Numbered from the stretch's first letter, positions 36,225 through 45,500 are shown. The stretch is 64,000 nt of DNA from Caenimonas koreensis DSM 17982 (GCF_009646335.1 NZ_WJBU01000010.1:1-64000); one strand, 5' to 3'. Translations and numbers: made by a program. The notes: a model not told the origin generated them from the sequence alone.

Positions 36225-37064
36225 TCAGGCAGCTTGTCTCTCAACGTGAGCCTGCCGCGTGTACAGGAAGTCGATCACCGCTTTGCGGTAGTGGACGTAG
36301 TCCGTGTTCTCGGCCAGCTCGATGCGGTCACGCGGGCGCGGCAGATCGACGGCAAGCACTTCGCCAATCGTGGCGGCAGGGCCGTTAGTCATCATCACGA
36401 TGCGGTCGGACAGCAGCACGGCTTCGTCCACATCGTGCGTGACCATCACCACGGTGCTGCGTGTGTTCGCGACGATCTGCAGCAGCTCGTCTTGCAGCTT
36501 GGCGCGTGTGAGTGCGTCCAGCGCGCCGAAGGGTTCATCGAGCAGCAGCACATTCGGCTCCATCGACAGCGCGCGTGCAATGCCCACGCGCTGCTTCATG
36601 CCGCCGGAGATTTCGCCCGGGCGCTTTTGCGCAGCGTGGCTCAGACCGACCATGGCGAGTGCCGCCTCGGTGCGTTCGCGCAGTTGCGCGCGGCTTTCTG
36701 CCGGAATGCCGGCGTCGCGCGTCTGGCCGAACACCCGCTCCACCGCGAGGTACACGTTTTCAAAACACGTGAGCCACGGCAGCAGCGAATGGTTCTGGAA
36801 CACCACGCCACGATCGGGGCCGGGGCCGGCGATCTCGCGGTTGGCGCAGATCAGCGTGCCGCGTGTAGGCTTCGTCAGCCCGGCAATCAGGTTCAGCAGC
36901 GTGGACTTGCCGCAACCCGAGTGGCCGATCATCGTCACGAACTCGCCCTTGGCGATCGTCAGGTCGATGTTCTGCAGTGCGACGAAAGGCCCCTTGGCCG
37001 TCTTGAACGTCTGCTCGACACCCTGGATCTGGATGTACTTGCTGGTCAGGTCTGCGCTGCTCAT
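36225..37064 (-). CDS. Nitrate ABC transporter, ATP-binding protein
   Basis: A protein of 279 residues of the nitrate/sulfonate/taurine ABC ATPase group (NrtC/NrtD, NasD type). Walker A is GHSGCGKST, the Q-loop lies in VFQNHSLLPWLT, the signature is ISGGMKQR, Walker B is VLLLDEPFGALD and the switch His is in VTHDVDEA. The start overlaps the permease stop (ATGA). It powers nitrate uptake with the permease and the binding protein encoded upstream. Confidence 0.93.
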   Translation of the reverse strand: MSSADLTSKYIQIQGVEQTFKTAKGPFVALQNIDLTIAKGEFVTMIGHSGCGKSTLLNLIAGLTKPTRGTLICANREIAGPGPDRGVVFQNHSLLPWLTCFENVYLAVERVFGQTRDAGIPAESRAQLRERTEAALAMVGLSHAAQKRPGEISGGMKQRVGIARALSMEPNVLLLDEPFGALDALTRAKLQDELLQIVANTRSTVVMVTHDVDEAVLLSDRIVMMTNGPAATIGEVLAVDLPRPRDRIELAENTDYVHYRKAVIDFLYTRQAHVERQAA

Positions 37065-38020
37065 ACCTTCACCTCTTCGAACGTGAATGCTGTGGCGAGG
37101 CGAATCAGAGCGAACTCAAGCAGCAGGCCGACCCCGCCAATCGTGAAGATCGCGACGATGATGTTCTTGACGTTGAGGTTGTTCCACTCGTCCCACACCC
37201 AGAAGCCGATGCCGACACCACCCGTGAGCATTTCAGCAGCGACGATCACCAGCCATGCCGTGCCGACTGCCAGGCGCACGCCGGTGAGCGTGTAGGGCAG
37301 CACTGCGGGAAAGAGGATCTTCGTGACGATCTTCCATTCCGACAGGTTCAGCACACGCGCAACGTTCATGTAGTCGCTGGGCACGCGTTGCACGCCCACG
37401 GCCGTGTTGATGATCATCGGCCAGATGGAGCAGATGAAGATCGTCCAGATGGCGGCGGGGTTCGCGCCCTTGAACACCATCAGGCCAATCGGCAGCCATG
37501 CGAGTGGCGATACGGGTCGCAGCAGGCTGATGAGCGGATTGAACATCCGCGAGAGAAACGTGAAGCGGCCGATCATGAAACCCAGCGGAATGCCCACCAG
37601 CGCCGCCATGCCGAAGCCCATGCCCACGCGCTTGAGCGACGAGAGCACGTTCCAGCCAATGCCCTGGTCGTTCGGGCCCTTTTGGTAGAACGGATCGCTG
37701 AAAACCTCGATGGCCTGCTTGAGCGTTTCGAGCGGTGACGGAAAGCTGCTGCCCGTCTTGATTGCGACGATGGCCCAGATGCCGATCAGGAAGGCGAAGC
37801 CGAGGATGGGTGGGACGACCTTCAGCCACAGGCTGCGCCAGTCATAGGGCATCTTGGCGCTTGGCTCCCTCCCCCTCTGGGGGAGGGCCGGGGTGGGGGC
37901 AACCTCGCCCACAGCCTTCGTCGCAGGCGCCGGCACGACAGCCGCCGCTTGCCCCCACCCCAACCCTCCCCCAGAGGGGGAGGGAGTCAATTCAGGCGAA
38001 TGAAAAACGGCGCTGACCAT
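37061..38020 (-). CDS. ntrB: Nitrate ABC transporter, permease protein
   Basis: A protein of 319 residues with about six membrane segments from residue 65 on and the EAA loop VARVLNLSEWKIVTKILFPA of the binding-protein-dependent permease family. AAGGAG 6 bases before the ATG fixes the start. Residues about 12-52 are unusual: they are encoded by a palindromic DNA element and read TPSPSGGGLGWG ... TPALPQRGRE, low-complexity sequence ahead of the first membrane helix. The rest is normal, so the gene is probably functional. Confidence 0.92.
   Translation of the reverse strand: MVSAVFHSPELTPSPSGGGLGWGQAAAVVPAPATKAVGEVAPTPALPQRGREPSAKMPYDWRSLWLKVVPPILGFAFLIGIWAIVAIKTGSSFPSPLETLKQAIEVFSDPFYQKGPNDQGIGWNVLSSLKRVGMGFGMAALVGIPLGFMIGRFTFLSRMFNPLISLLRPVSPLAWLPIGLMVFKGANPAAIWTIFICSIWPMIINTAVGVQRVPSDYMNVARVLNLSEWKIVTKILFPAVLPYTLTGVRLAVGTAWLVIVAAEMLTGGVGIGFWVWDEWNNLNVKNIIVAIFTIGGVGLLLEFALIRLATAFTFEEVKV
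37865..37986. repeat. Palindromic repeat element inserted in the nitrate permease gene
   Basis: Two 36-base arms (37865-37900 and 37951-37986) are inverted copies of one another with two mismatches, separated by 50 bases. The arms begin CTCCCTCCCCCTCTGGGGGA and each contains a smaller palindrome. Similar GGGGGAGGG elements are known to me as dispersed repeats in proteobacterial genomes. It lies in frame within coding sequence. Confidence 0.88.
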
Positions 38021-38037
38021 ATTGTTCTCCTTCGCGT

Positions 38038-39294
38038 TCAAGCCGCTGAACCCGCGTGGACCTTGAAGCCGTCTGCGTACTTCTTCGGGTCTTTCGGATC
38101 CCACGTCACGCCGTCGATCAGCTTGGCCGAGCGCATCACGTCCTTGGGCACCGGCGTCTTGGTCATCGCCGCTGCCTGCTTGTAGATCTCGACCTGGTTG
38201 ATCTGTTTGGCGATGCCCAGGTAGTCAGGGTGCTCCTTGATCAGGCCCCAGCGCTTGTGCTGCGTGAGGAACCACATGCCGTCGGAGAGATATGGGAACG
38301 TGGCGAGGCCATCGTTGTAGAACTTCATGTGGTTCGGGTCGTCCCAGGTCTTGCCCAGGCCGTTCTGGTAGCGGCCCAGGATGCGCTGGTTGATCGCATC
38401 GACGCTGGTGTTCACGTAGCTCTTGTCTGCCACCGTCTCTGCCATCTTCATCTTGTTCTGCAGGCCGGTGTCGATCCACTTACCGGCTTCGAGGATCGCA
38501 GCAGTCACGGCGCGTGCCGTGTTCGGATACTTCTTGACGAATTCAGCCGTGGTGCCGAGCGTCTTTTCCGGGTGGTCTTTCCAGATGTCCTGTGTGGTCA
38601 CGGCGGTGATGCCGATGCCGTCCATGATCGCGCGGTGGCCCCAGGGCTCGCCCACACAAAAGCCATCCATGTTGCCCACCCGCATGTTCGCAACCATCTG
38701 CGGAGGCGGCACCGTGATGGCCTTGGCGTCCTTCATCGGGTTGATGCCGGAAGCCGCGAGCCAGTAGTAGAGCCACATGGCATGCGTGCCAGTGGGAAAT
38801 GTCTGCGCGAACGTGTATTCACGCTTTTCGGCCTGCATGAGTTTGGCGAGTGATGCGCCGTCCACTGCGCCTTTGTCGGCGAGCTTCTTCGACAACGTGA
38901 TGGCCTGGCCGTTGTTGTTCAGGCTCATGAGCACGGCCATGTCTTTCTTAGGGCCGGAGGTGCCCATGTGCACGCCGTAGATCAGGCCATACAACACGTG
39001 GGCGAAGTCGAGTTCGCCGTTGACCAGCTTGTCGCGCACGCTGGCCCAGCTGGCCTCCTTTGACGGGATGATCTTCACGCCGTACTTCTGGTCGATGCCG
39101 AGTACCGATGCCATCACGACGCTGGCGCAGTCCGTCAGCGGAATGAAGCCGATCTTCACTTCTTTTTTCTCGGGTGCGTCGGAGCCTTGCGCCCATACAG
39201 CGCTGCGCAGCGCCGGCGATACGCCGGTGACGCCAACGGCTGCGGCTTGCAGCACCGAGCGGCGGGAGAGCTTGGTTTTCAAAAGATCGGTCAT
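38038..39294 (-). CDS. nrtA: Nitrate ABC transporter, substrate-binding protein
   Basis: A protein of 418 residues. A Tat signal is present (KLSRRSVLQAAAVGVTG, cleavage near VWA-Q), so it is exported folded. The mature part is of the NrtA/CmpA family: VKIGFIPLTDCASVVMA, HVLYGLIYGVHMG, and the ligand-region block NMRVGNMDGFCVGEPWGHRA. It captures nitrate/nitrite for the permease. It is the first structural gene after the ANTAR-type leader and terminator. The Met at 39294 is used; the longer frame would cross the leader. Confidence 0.93.
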   Translation of the reverse strand: MTDLLKTKLSRRSVLQAAAVGVTGVSPALRSAVWAQGSDAPEKKEVKIGFIPLTDCASVVMASVLGIDQKYGVKIIPSKEASWASVRDKLVNGELDFAHVLYGLIYGVHMGTSGPKKDMAVLMSLNNNGQAITLSKKLADKGAVDGASLAKLMQAEKREYTFAQTFPTGTHAMWLYYWLAASGINPMKDAKAITVPPPQMVANMRVGNMDGFCVGEPWGHRAIMDGIGITAVTTQDIWKDHPEKTLGTTAEFVKKYPNTARAVTAAILEAGKWIDTGLQNKMKMAETVADKSYVNTSVDAINQRILGRYQNGLGKTWDDPNHMKFYNDGLATFPYLSDGMWFLTQHKRWGLIKEHPDYLGIAKQINQVEIYKQAAAMTKTPVPKDVMRSAKLIDGVTWDPKDPKKYADGFKVHAGSAA

Positions 39295-39320
39295 CACGTG
39301 GTGGGCTCCAGCAGTTTCGA

Positions 39321-39372
39321 AAAAGCAAAAAGGCGTCCGCACTCAACACCCAGGTGTTGGTGGGGACGCCTT
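39321..39372 (-). terminator. Leader terminator (attenuator) of the nitrate operon
   Basis: On the minus strand the stem AAGGCGTCC/GGACGCCTT (39330-39338 with 39364-39372) encloses an inner stem CAACACC/GGTGTTG and is followed by TTTTTGCTTTTT. It lies 27 bases before the nrtA start and 16 bases after the second ANTAR-type hairpin, the position of a regulated attenuator. Confidence 0.85.
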
Positions 39373-39388
39373 CGTCCGGTATCGGCCT

Positions 39389-39441
39389 TGCACTGCTTCG
39401 CCGTTGAAACGGTGCATGGCTTCGAACCTTCATTGGTTCAA
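39389..39441 (-). promoter_or_regulatory. ANTAR-target RNA: two hexaloop hairpins in the nrtA leader
   Basis: Minus strand, in order of transcription. Hairpin 1 (39441-39421): stem TTGAACC/GGTTCGA with loop AATGAA. Hairpin 2 (39416-39389): stem GTTTC/GAAGC with an outer TGCAC/GTGCA across one mismatch, and loop AACGGC. Both loops are six bases with A at position 1 and G at position 4, the known recognition pattern for ANTAR proteins. The NasT-type gene lies immediately upstream. The rest of the 313-base gap 39295-39607 holds only this leader and its terminator. Confidence 0.82.
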
Positions 39442-39607
39442 TGCCCAGTGCGATGCAATAGGTGTGCCAGCTGTTCGATTGCCGCCGGATTCCGCGCTTT
39501 GCCCAATGACGGCGTGCCCAAACCACTGGTCTTGCGGGCAGCACGCGGCCTCAAGCGGGCGCACCCAATTTGTGCTGCGCACCACGTCGGCGCACGGGCG
39601 TGGCCCG

Positions 39608-40252
39608 TCAGCCGAGCAGGTCCGCCGCATCGAGCATGCGTTGGGCGATTTCGCCGAGCTTCAGGCCGCGGTCCATGGCTGACTTGCGCAGCAGCTCGTA
39701 GGCCTGCGGCTCGGTCAGGCCGCGCCTTTGCATGAGCAGGCCCTTGGCCCGGTCGATCACCTTGCGGTCTTGCAGCTCGCTTCTGGCATCGGCCAGTTCG
39801 CGGCGCAGCGACTCTTCATGCTGGAAGCGCGCCATCGCCACTTCCAGGATGGGCCTGATGCGCTCGGGCGCCAGGCCCGCCACGATGTAGGCGGTCACGC
39901 CCGCTGCCACGGCATCTTTCACATGGGTCGTGTCGTCGTCGTTGGTGAAGAGCACGATAGGGCGCCGCTCGTCGCGCGTGGCCATCACTACATGTTCGAG
40001 CGTGTCGCGTGCGCCGCTTTCGGCATCGACCACGATCAGGTCGGGCTGCAGCTGAGCGATGCGCTCGTCCAGGAACGTATCAGTGGGCAGCACGGCGATG
40101 ACGTTGTAGCCGTTCTCCAGCAGCGTGATGCGCAGCAGGCGCGAGCGCTCGGCCAGCTCTATCGCCTCGGTGTCGTCGCTGTCGGGATGCAGGGTGTCCG
40201 GCGCGATGACCACGATGCGCAGTTGCTGGGAGGGCGTGGACTTGCCTGTCAT
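39608..40252 (-). CDS. nasT: NasT-type ANTAR antiterminator
   Basis: A protein of 214 residues. The N-terminal part is a receiver-like domain ([32 protein letters not shown]). A coiled linker ([19 protein letters not shown]) follows, then the C-terminal ANTAR domain ([30 protein letters not shown]). NasT binds leader RNA hairpins and prevents termination when nitrate is present. Target hairpins are found just downstream at 39389-39441. Its usual partner, the nitrate sensor NasS, is not adjacent. It is divergent from tsaD across 44 bases. Confidence 0.92.
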   Translation of the reverse strand: MTGKSTPSQQLRIVVIAPDTLHPDSDDTEAIELAERSRLLRITLLENGYNVIAVLPTDTFLDERIAQLQPDLIVVDAESGARDTLEHVVMATRDERRPIVLFTNDDDTTHVKDAVAAGVTAYIVAGLAPERIRPILEVAMARFQHEESLRRELADARSELQDRKVIDRAKGLLMQRRGLTEPQAYELLRKSAMDRGLKLGEIAQRMLDAADLLG

Positions 40253-40296
40253 GCCCTTGTGGTCCGCAAGTTTCGCGCCACCACTACACTCGGGCG

Positions 40297-41331
40297 ATGC
40301 TGGTTCTTGGTATCGAATCCTCCTGCGACGAGACAGGTGTGGCGCTTGTTGAAGTGAGCGGCGCGGGCGTGCCCGTTCTGCGTGCTGACGCCCTGCACAG
40401 CCAGATTGAAATGCACCAGGCCTACGGCGGCGTGGTGCCCGAACTGGCCAGCCGCGACCACATCCGGCGCGTGGTGCCGCTGGCTGAGGCGGTGTTGCAG
40501 CGCTCTGGCGTGGCGCTGGCCGATATTGATGTGGTGGCGTTCACCCGGGGCCCGGGGCTGGCGGGCGCGCTGCTGGTAGGCGCTGGCGTGGCCTGTGCGC
40601 TGGGCGCGGCGCTGGACAAGCCTGTGCTGGGTGTGCACCACCTTGAAGGACACCTGCTGTCGCCGTTTCTCAGCGCAGACCCGCCTGAATTCCCCTTCGT
40701 TGCCTTGCTCGTCTCCGGCGGGCATACGCAACTGATGCGGGTGGATGGCGTGGGCCGCTACGAAATGCTCGGCGAGACGATTGACGACGCGGCGGGCGAA
40801 GCATTCGACAAGTCGGCGAAGTTGCTTGGCCTGGGCTACCCAGGCGGGCCGGCGTTGTCGTGGCTGGCCGAGCAGGGCGACCCCACAGCGTTCAAGCTGC
40901 CGCGGCCACTGCTGCACAGCGGCAATCTCGATTTTTCATTTGCGGGCCTGAAGACGGCTGTGCTCACGCAGGCCAAGAAGCTCGGCGATGAGCTGGACGC
41001 GCGCAAGGCGGACCTCGCTGCGTCGACCCAGGCGGCGATTGTCGATGTGTTGTTGAAGAAGTCGCTGAAGGCGCTGGAGCAGTCAGGCCTCAAGCGCATC
41101 GTGATCGCAGGTGGTGTCGGCGCGAACAAGTTGCTGCGCAGCGAGTTCAACGCTGCGTGCGCCGCGCGTGGCGTGCGCGTGCACTACCCGGAACTGCACT
41201 TGTGCACCGACAACGGCGCGATGATTGCGATGGCCGCTGCGATGCGCCTGCAGGCAAATGTGCAAACGGCCAGCAAGGTTTACGCCTTTGACGTGAAACC
41301 GCGCTGGCCGCTGGGCGATCTCACCGCCTGA
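40297..41331 (+). CDS. tsaD: tRNA threonylcarbamoyladenosine transferase TsaD
   Basis: A protein of 344 residues of the Kae1/Gcp family that, with TsaB, TsaE and TsaC, makes the t6A37 modification in ANN-decoding tRNAs. Motifs are [18 protein letters not shown], the metal-binding [10 protein letters not shown], the nucleotide-binding [10 protein letters not shown], and [30 protein letters not shown] lies near the C-terminus. It is full length for the family. It is divergent from nasT and convergent with the Hsp20 gene. Confidence 0.95.
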   Translation: MLVLGIESSCDETGVALVEVSGAGVPVLRADALHSQIEMHQAYGGVVPELASRDHIRRVVPLAEAVLQRSGVALADIDVVAFTRGPGLAGALLVGAGVACALGAALDKPVLGVHHLEGHLLSPFLSADPPEFPFVALLVSGGHTQLMRVDGVGRYEMLGETIDDAAGEAFDKSAKLLGLGYPGGPALSWLAEQGDPTAFKLPRPLLHSGNLDFSFAGLKTAVLTQAKKLGDELDARKADLAASTQAAIVDVLLKKSLKALEQSGLKRIVIAGGVGANKLLRSEFNAACAARGVRVHYPELHLCTDNGAMIAMAAAMRLQANVQTASKVYAFDVKPRWPLGDLTA

Positions 41332-41347
41332 GCGGTTGCCCGGGCGC

Positions 41348-41728
41348 TTACTTGATCGCCAGTGTGCGGGCGTTCGACACCGGCAGCTTCTTCACCAGCG
41401 TCAGTTCCAGCACGCCGTTTTCGAGCTTGGCTTCGCTGGAGTCGGCATCGATTTCCAGCGGCAGCTCGTAGGCACCCTTGAAGGCGCGCTTGGCTTCGGC
41501 CTTGGTTTCGATGCGGACGATCGCACCTTCGATGTTGATCGTGAGGTCTTCACGGGCAACGCCGGGCAGGTCGAACGACACGTTCCACGCGGTGTCGGTT
41601 TCCTGGAAGCTGAAGTTGGCCGGGCCGGTGCGGAAGAACGGTTCGTTGAGGAAGCGCTCGAACGTGCGGTCAAGCGGGCGGGAGGTAGGGACTGCGGTGC
41701 GGGCGACGGGTGCGAAGTAGAGGGACAT
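41348..41728 (-). CDS. Hsp20/alpha-crystallin small heat-shock protein
   Basis: A protein of 126 residues with a short N-terminal arm (SLYFAPVARTAVP...) and the alpha-crystallin domain: TDTAWNVSFDLPGVAREDLTI, IEGAIVRIETKAEAKR, and the end LENGVLELTLVKKLP. It forms oligomers that hold unfolding proteins. AAGGAG lies 8 bases before the ATG. A sigma-32 or ROSE element was looked for upstream but cannot be asserted. Confidence 0.92.
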   Translation of the reverse strand: MSLYFAPVARTAVPTSRPLDRTFERFLNEPFFRTGPANFSFQETDTAWNVSFDLPGVAREDLTINIEGAIVRIETKAEAKRAFKGAYELPLEIDADSSEAKLENGVLELTLVKKLPVSNARTLAIK

Positions 41729-41837
41729 GAATGGCTCCTTGTGGGCTACAGGGTGGTTACACTGCGCGGCTTTCATTCGCGATCGCCGCATGCAACCTAT
41801 CTGGTCATCGCGCGAATCTTTTCAAGGGAAAACAAGT

Positions 41838-43106
41838 TTGAAAAACATGCGTCGCCGGGTCTTGAAAACGTTGGCAGCAACTCTATTTGCTCCCGCTTTC
41901 GTTCACGCACAGGGCTCACCGGCACCCGTGAAGCTGGCCATGATCGAGGGCCTGTCGGGTGGCAACGCCAATGGTGGCGAGGCGGTGTTTCGCAACCTCG
42001 TGTGGGCGGTGGAGCGGGTGAACCAGCGCGGTGGTGTGGTCACTGCCGAGGGCCGGCGGCCGCTGCAGCTGGACCGGTACGACAGCAAGGGCCAGATCGA
42101 AGAGGCGCTGTCGGCGATGCGCTCTGCCATTGACGATGGCGCACGCTTCATCCTGCAAGGCAATTCTTCTGCCGTGGCGGCTGCGTTGATCGAGGCCGTG
42201 AACAAGCACAACGAGCGTGAGCCTCTGCGGCGCGTCGTGTTCCTCAATTACTCCGCGGTCGACCCGATCCTCACCAACGACAAGTGCAGCTTCTGGCACT
42301 TTCGCTTTGATGCGCACGCCGACATGCGCATGGGTGCGTTGATGTCGGTGATCAAGCAGGACGCGCAGCTGAAGTCTGTGTATTTGCTGGGGCAGGACTA
42401 CAGCTTTGGCCAGGCGGTGCTTCGCGAGGCGCGCAGGCAGCTTGCCGTGCAGCGGCCCGATGTGCAGGTTGCAGGCGAAGAGCTGCATCCGATGTTCCGC
42501 GTGAAAGACTTTGCGCCGTATGCCGTGAAGATCAAGGCCAGCGGCGCGGGCGCGGTGATCACGGGCAACTTCAGCACAGACCTGACGCTGCTTGTGAAAG
42601 CCGCGCGCGAAATCGGCTTCGAAGGCAAGTTCTATACGTTCTACGGCAATGCGCTCGGCGCACCTGCTGCCATCGGCGAGGCGGGTGTGGGCAAAGTGGT
42701 TGCAGTCGCCGACTGGCTGCCAAATGTGCAGACGGCGCAAAGCGAAGCGTTCTATCAGTCGTTTCGCAAGCGCTATCCGCGGCCCGAAGACGACTATGTT
42801 CACATGCGCATGCAGCTGATGATCGAATCACTTGCGAAGGCGATCGACACTGCGCGCTCGACAGATGCAGTCGCTGTGGCCACGGAGCTGGAGCGCACGA
42901 GCGTGACGTTTGCGGGCCAGCAGGGCGCGATGCGTGCGGCGGACCATCAGTTCCAGCAGCAGCTGGTCGTCGGCATCATGGAAAAGCAGGGCTCACCGGG
43001 CGTGAAGTTCGATGTCGAAGGCTCGGGCTACGGCTTTCGCGTGATTCGCAGCATCACGGCTGCGCAGGCCGAATTGCCGACGACTTGTAAGATGAGCCGC
43101 TTGTAA
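41838..43106 (+). CDS. Branched-chain amino-acid-type ABC transporter binding protein (orphan)
   Basis: A protein of 422 residues with a signal peptide (RRRVLKTLAATLFAPAFVHA-Q). The mature part is a type I periplasmic-binding fold of the Leu/Ile/Val group: VKLAMIEGLSGGNANGGEA, DDGARFILQGNSSAVAAAL, VYLLGQDYSFGQAV, VITGNFSTDLTLLVKAA. AAGGGA lies 8 bases before a TTG at 41838; ATG at 41847 is an alternative. No permease or ATPase gene is nearby, so the ligand and transporter are unknown. Confidence 0.82.
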   Translation: MKNMRRRVLKTLAATLFAPAFVHAQGSPAPVKLAMIEGLSGGNANGGEAVFRNLVWAVERVNQRGGVVTAEGRRPLQLDRYDSKGQIEEALSAMRSAIDDGARFILQGNSSAVAAALIEAVNKHNEREPLRRVVFLNYSAVDPILTNDKCSFWHFRFDAHADMRMGALMSVIKQDAQLKSVYLLGQDYSFGQAVLREARRQLAVQRPDVQVAGEELHPMFRVKDFAPYAVKIKASGAGAVITGNFSTDLTLLVKAAREIGFEGKFYTFYGNALGAPAAIGEAGVGKVVAVADWLPNVQTAQSEAFYQSFRKRYPRPEDDYVHMRMQLMIESLAKAIDTARSTDAVAVATELERTSVTFAGQQGAMRAADHQFQQQLVVGIMEKQGSPGVKFDVEGSGYGFRVIRSITAAQAELPTTCKMSRL

Positions 43107-43124
43107 TTCACCGATACGGACACC

Positions 43125-44279
43125 ATGCGCCACGCGATCCAGAACCTTGAAGAATCAAAAATCCGCGAAGTAGCGAACGCAGGCATGGGCCGCAGCGATG
43201 TGCTCGCTTTCTGGTTCGGCGAAAGTGATGAGGTCACGCCCGAATTCATCCGGCAAGCCGCGATCGCCTCGCTGCAAAAGGGCGAAACGTTCTATTCGCA
43301 CAACCTCGGCTTGCCGGAATTGCGCGAGGCCGTTGCCGCGTACACCAGCAAGCTGCATGGCCCGGTGGCGGCTGGCCGCATCGCGATCACCTCAGGCGGT
43401 GTGAACGCGTTGATGCTGGCAATGCAGGCGCTGGTCGATGCGGGTGATCACGTCGTCGCTGTCACGCCGGTGTGGCCCAACCTCACGGCGCAGCCGTTGA
43501 TCATGGGCGCGAAGCTGCAATGCGTGTCGCTGCATCCGCACGGCGGCGCTTGGCGGCTTGATTTGCAAGAGTTGCTCGATGCGATCAAGCCCGGCACCAA
43601 GCTGCTGATCGTCAATGCACCCAACAACCCGACGGGCTGGACGCTCACGCGCGAAGAGCAGCAGGCCATTCTTGATCACTGCCGCCGCACAGGCACGTGG
43701 ATCATGGCCGACGAGGTGTACGAGCGGCTGTACTTTGAAGACACGCCCAATCGCTGCGCGCCGAGCTTTCTTGACCTGGCGACAGCGGACGACAAGCTCG
43801 TCGTGGCGCACAGCTTTTCCAAGAGCTTTCTCATGACGGGCTGGCGGCTTGGCTGGCTGGTGATGCCGACCGCGATGACGCATCACATGGGCAAGCTGAT
43901 CGAGTTCAACACCTCGTGCGCGAGTGTTTTCACGCAGCGTGCCGCGCTGGTGGCGGTCGAGCGCACTGATGAGGTGACGCCTCGCGTGGTGGCCCATCTC
44001 AAGACGTGCCGCGACAAGCTTGTTCCGATGCTGCAGGCGTTGCCGCAGGTGAGCGTGGAGCCTGCGCGCGGTGGCATGTATGCGTTCTTCAAGCTTGACG
44101 GCTATGACGACTCGCTCGACACGGCCAAGCGGCTTGTCGTGGAGGCAGGCCTTGGCCTCGCCCCGGGCAATGCGTTCGCTCCCGAGGCGCAGGGCTGGCT
44201 GCGGTGGTGCTTTGCGTCGAAGGACTTGTCGCGCCTGGACGAGGGCGTGTCGCGCTTGCGCAATTGGCTGCAGCGCTGA
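43125..44279 (+). CDS. Pyridoxal-phosphate-dependent aminotransferase, class I/II
   Basis: A protein of 384 residues of fold-type I. It shows ITSGGVNALMLAMQALVDAGD at the cofactor phosphate site, NAPNNPTGWTLTREE, WIMADEVYERLYF (the Asp that binds the pyridine nitrogen), the PLP-binding Lys in AHSFSKSFLMTGWRLGWL, and the C-terminal LRWCFAS with its carboxylate-binding Arg. The substrate is unknown (aspartate or aromatic amino acids would fit). It follows the binding-protein gene by 18 bases and precedes the glycosyltransferase by 15, so the three may share a transcript. Confidence 0.88.
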   Translation: MRHAIQNLEESKIREVANAGMGRSDVLAFWFGESDEVTPEFIRQAAIASLQKGETFYSHNLGLPELREAVAAYTSKLHGPVAAGRIAITSGGVNALMLAMQALVDAGDHVVAVTPVWPNLTAQPLIMGAKLQCVSLHPHGGAWRLDLQELLDAIKPGTKLLIVNAPNNPTGWTLTREEQQAILDHCRRTGTWIMADEVYERLYFEDTPNRCAPSFLDLATADDKLVVAHSFSKSFLMTGWRLGWLVMPTAMTHHMGKLIEFNTSCASVFTQRAALVAVERTDEVTPRVVAHLKTCRDKLVPMLQALPQVSVEPARGGMYAFFKLDGYDDSLDTAKRLVVEAGLGLAPGNAFAPEAQGWLRWCFASKDLSRLDEGVSRLRNWLQR

Positions 44280-44294
44280 GGGTGACGCCGCGCG

Positions 44295-45500
44295 ATGTCT
44301 GAGGGCCAGCCGAGCATCCTGTATGCGTCACCCATGTGCACGCTGGACTTCACCAGCGGTGCAGCCATCTCGATTCACGCGCTGCTCGCTTCGCTGGCCG
44401 CAAGGGGTTTTCGCTCTGTGGCGCTGGAGGCGCAGCTGTTTGACTCGCCCCAGGGCGGGGCACTCGTTGAAGCTGCTGCGCAGCAAGCGGCGCTTGCGGG
44501 CCATCCGGTCTTGCAGACCACGGTGCTCGGTGTCGAGCACCTGATGGTGCGCACCGTCGCGCGGCAACGCCCGGACATGACGTCGCGCGAGGAAGAGTTC
44601 TATATCGACCGCTATCGCAAGGAGCTGCGGTTTCGCCGGCCCGACATGGTGATTCTCTGGGGCGACTTGCTGTTGGAGAGTGTGGTGATGAGGGAGGCTC
44701 GCGCGCTGGGCATTCCTGTCGTGTTCTACCTGGCAAGCGGCGGGTACCAGCGCAAGGAAACCTTCCAGGACGTGTCGGTCATCGTCACCGATACGCAGGC
44801 AACTGCTGATCTGTACAAAGAGCGGCTCGGGCTGGACTGCATACCCGTCGGCAAGTTCATCGACCCGGCGATGTTCAAGGCGCGCGAGCGAAAGCCGCAA
44901 TACATCACCTTCATCAATCCCGCGCCGGAGAAGGGCGTGAATGTGTTCATGCCGCTGGCCAGGCTCGCGGCGCGTGAGGCACCTGACGTGAAGTTCCTCG
45001 TCGTGCAGGGGCGCGGCCGGTGGGATGCAGCGCTGAAGTCATTGCATTGCAAGCCGGGCGACTTTCCAAACGTGCAGGTCATCGAGCACCAGCAGAACAT
45101 GCTGCCGGTTTATGGCGCGACGCGTGCGTTGCTGGTGCCATCGGTGTGGCATGAGAGCGGCGGGCGGGTGGTTGTCGAGGCATTGATCAATGGCATTCCG
45201 GTGCTGGCCAGCAGTTCGGGCGGACCGCCTGAACTGGTGGGGCAGGCGGGCAGGATTTTCGATCTTCCGGACGAGGTGAAGCAGCACCGTGATGTACCGG
45301 CGCCGGAGGCCGTCGTCAGGCCATGGCTGCAGGAGATCGAGCGCATCTGGCGCGACCCTGTGTACCACGCTGACCTCGCCGCGAAGGCGGGTCAGGAGGC
45401 GTTGAAGCACGACATCGAGCGCAACACCGACAGGTTCCTGGCGGCCGTTCAAGCCGCAACCCAGCGGCGCTTGGGACGAGGCGATCAGGAAGAAAAGTAA
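44295..45500 (+). CDS. Glycosyltransferase, GT4/GT1-like (GT-B fold)
   Basis: A protein of 401 residues. The C-terminal Rossmann half has the clear family signature VWHESGGRVVVEALINGIPVL...SGGPPELVG; the middle has YITFINPAPEKGVNVFMPLA. It transfers sugar from a nucleotide-sugar donor to an acceptor that cannot be named. It lies in the same direction as and just upstream of the large repeat proteins, so glycosylation of those is one speculative role. Confidence 0.82.
   Translation: MSEGQPSILYASPMCTLDFTSGAAISIHALLASLAARGFRSVALEAQLFDSPQGGALVEAAAQQAALAGHPVLQTTVLGVEHLMVRTVARQRPDMTSREEEFYIDRYRKELRFRRPDMVILWGDLLLESVVMREARALGIPVVFYLASGGYQRKETFQDVSVIVTDTQATADLYKERLGLDCIPVGKFIDPAMFKARERKPQYITFINPAPEKGVNVFMPLARLAAREAPDVKFLVVQGRGRWDAALKSLHCKPGDFPNVQVIEHQQNMLPVYGATRALLVPSVWHESGGRVVVEALINGIPVLASSSGGPPELVGQAGRIFDLPDEVKQHRDVPAPEAVVRPWLQEIERIWRDPVYHADLAAKAGQEALKHDIERNTDRFLAAVQAATQRRLGRGDQEEK

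Noticed and set aside
33340..36249. Long open frame on the plus strand opposite nirB
   Set aside because: It is the complement of nirB and part of nasA/nirD; the residue composition (His/Arg/Ala-rich) is the usual shadow of a GC-rich gene and no domain is seen.
41729..41837. ROSE-type RNA thermometer before the Hsp20 gene
   Set aside because: A plain AAGGAG site lies 8 bases before the ATG and I could not find a convincing helix masking it.
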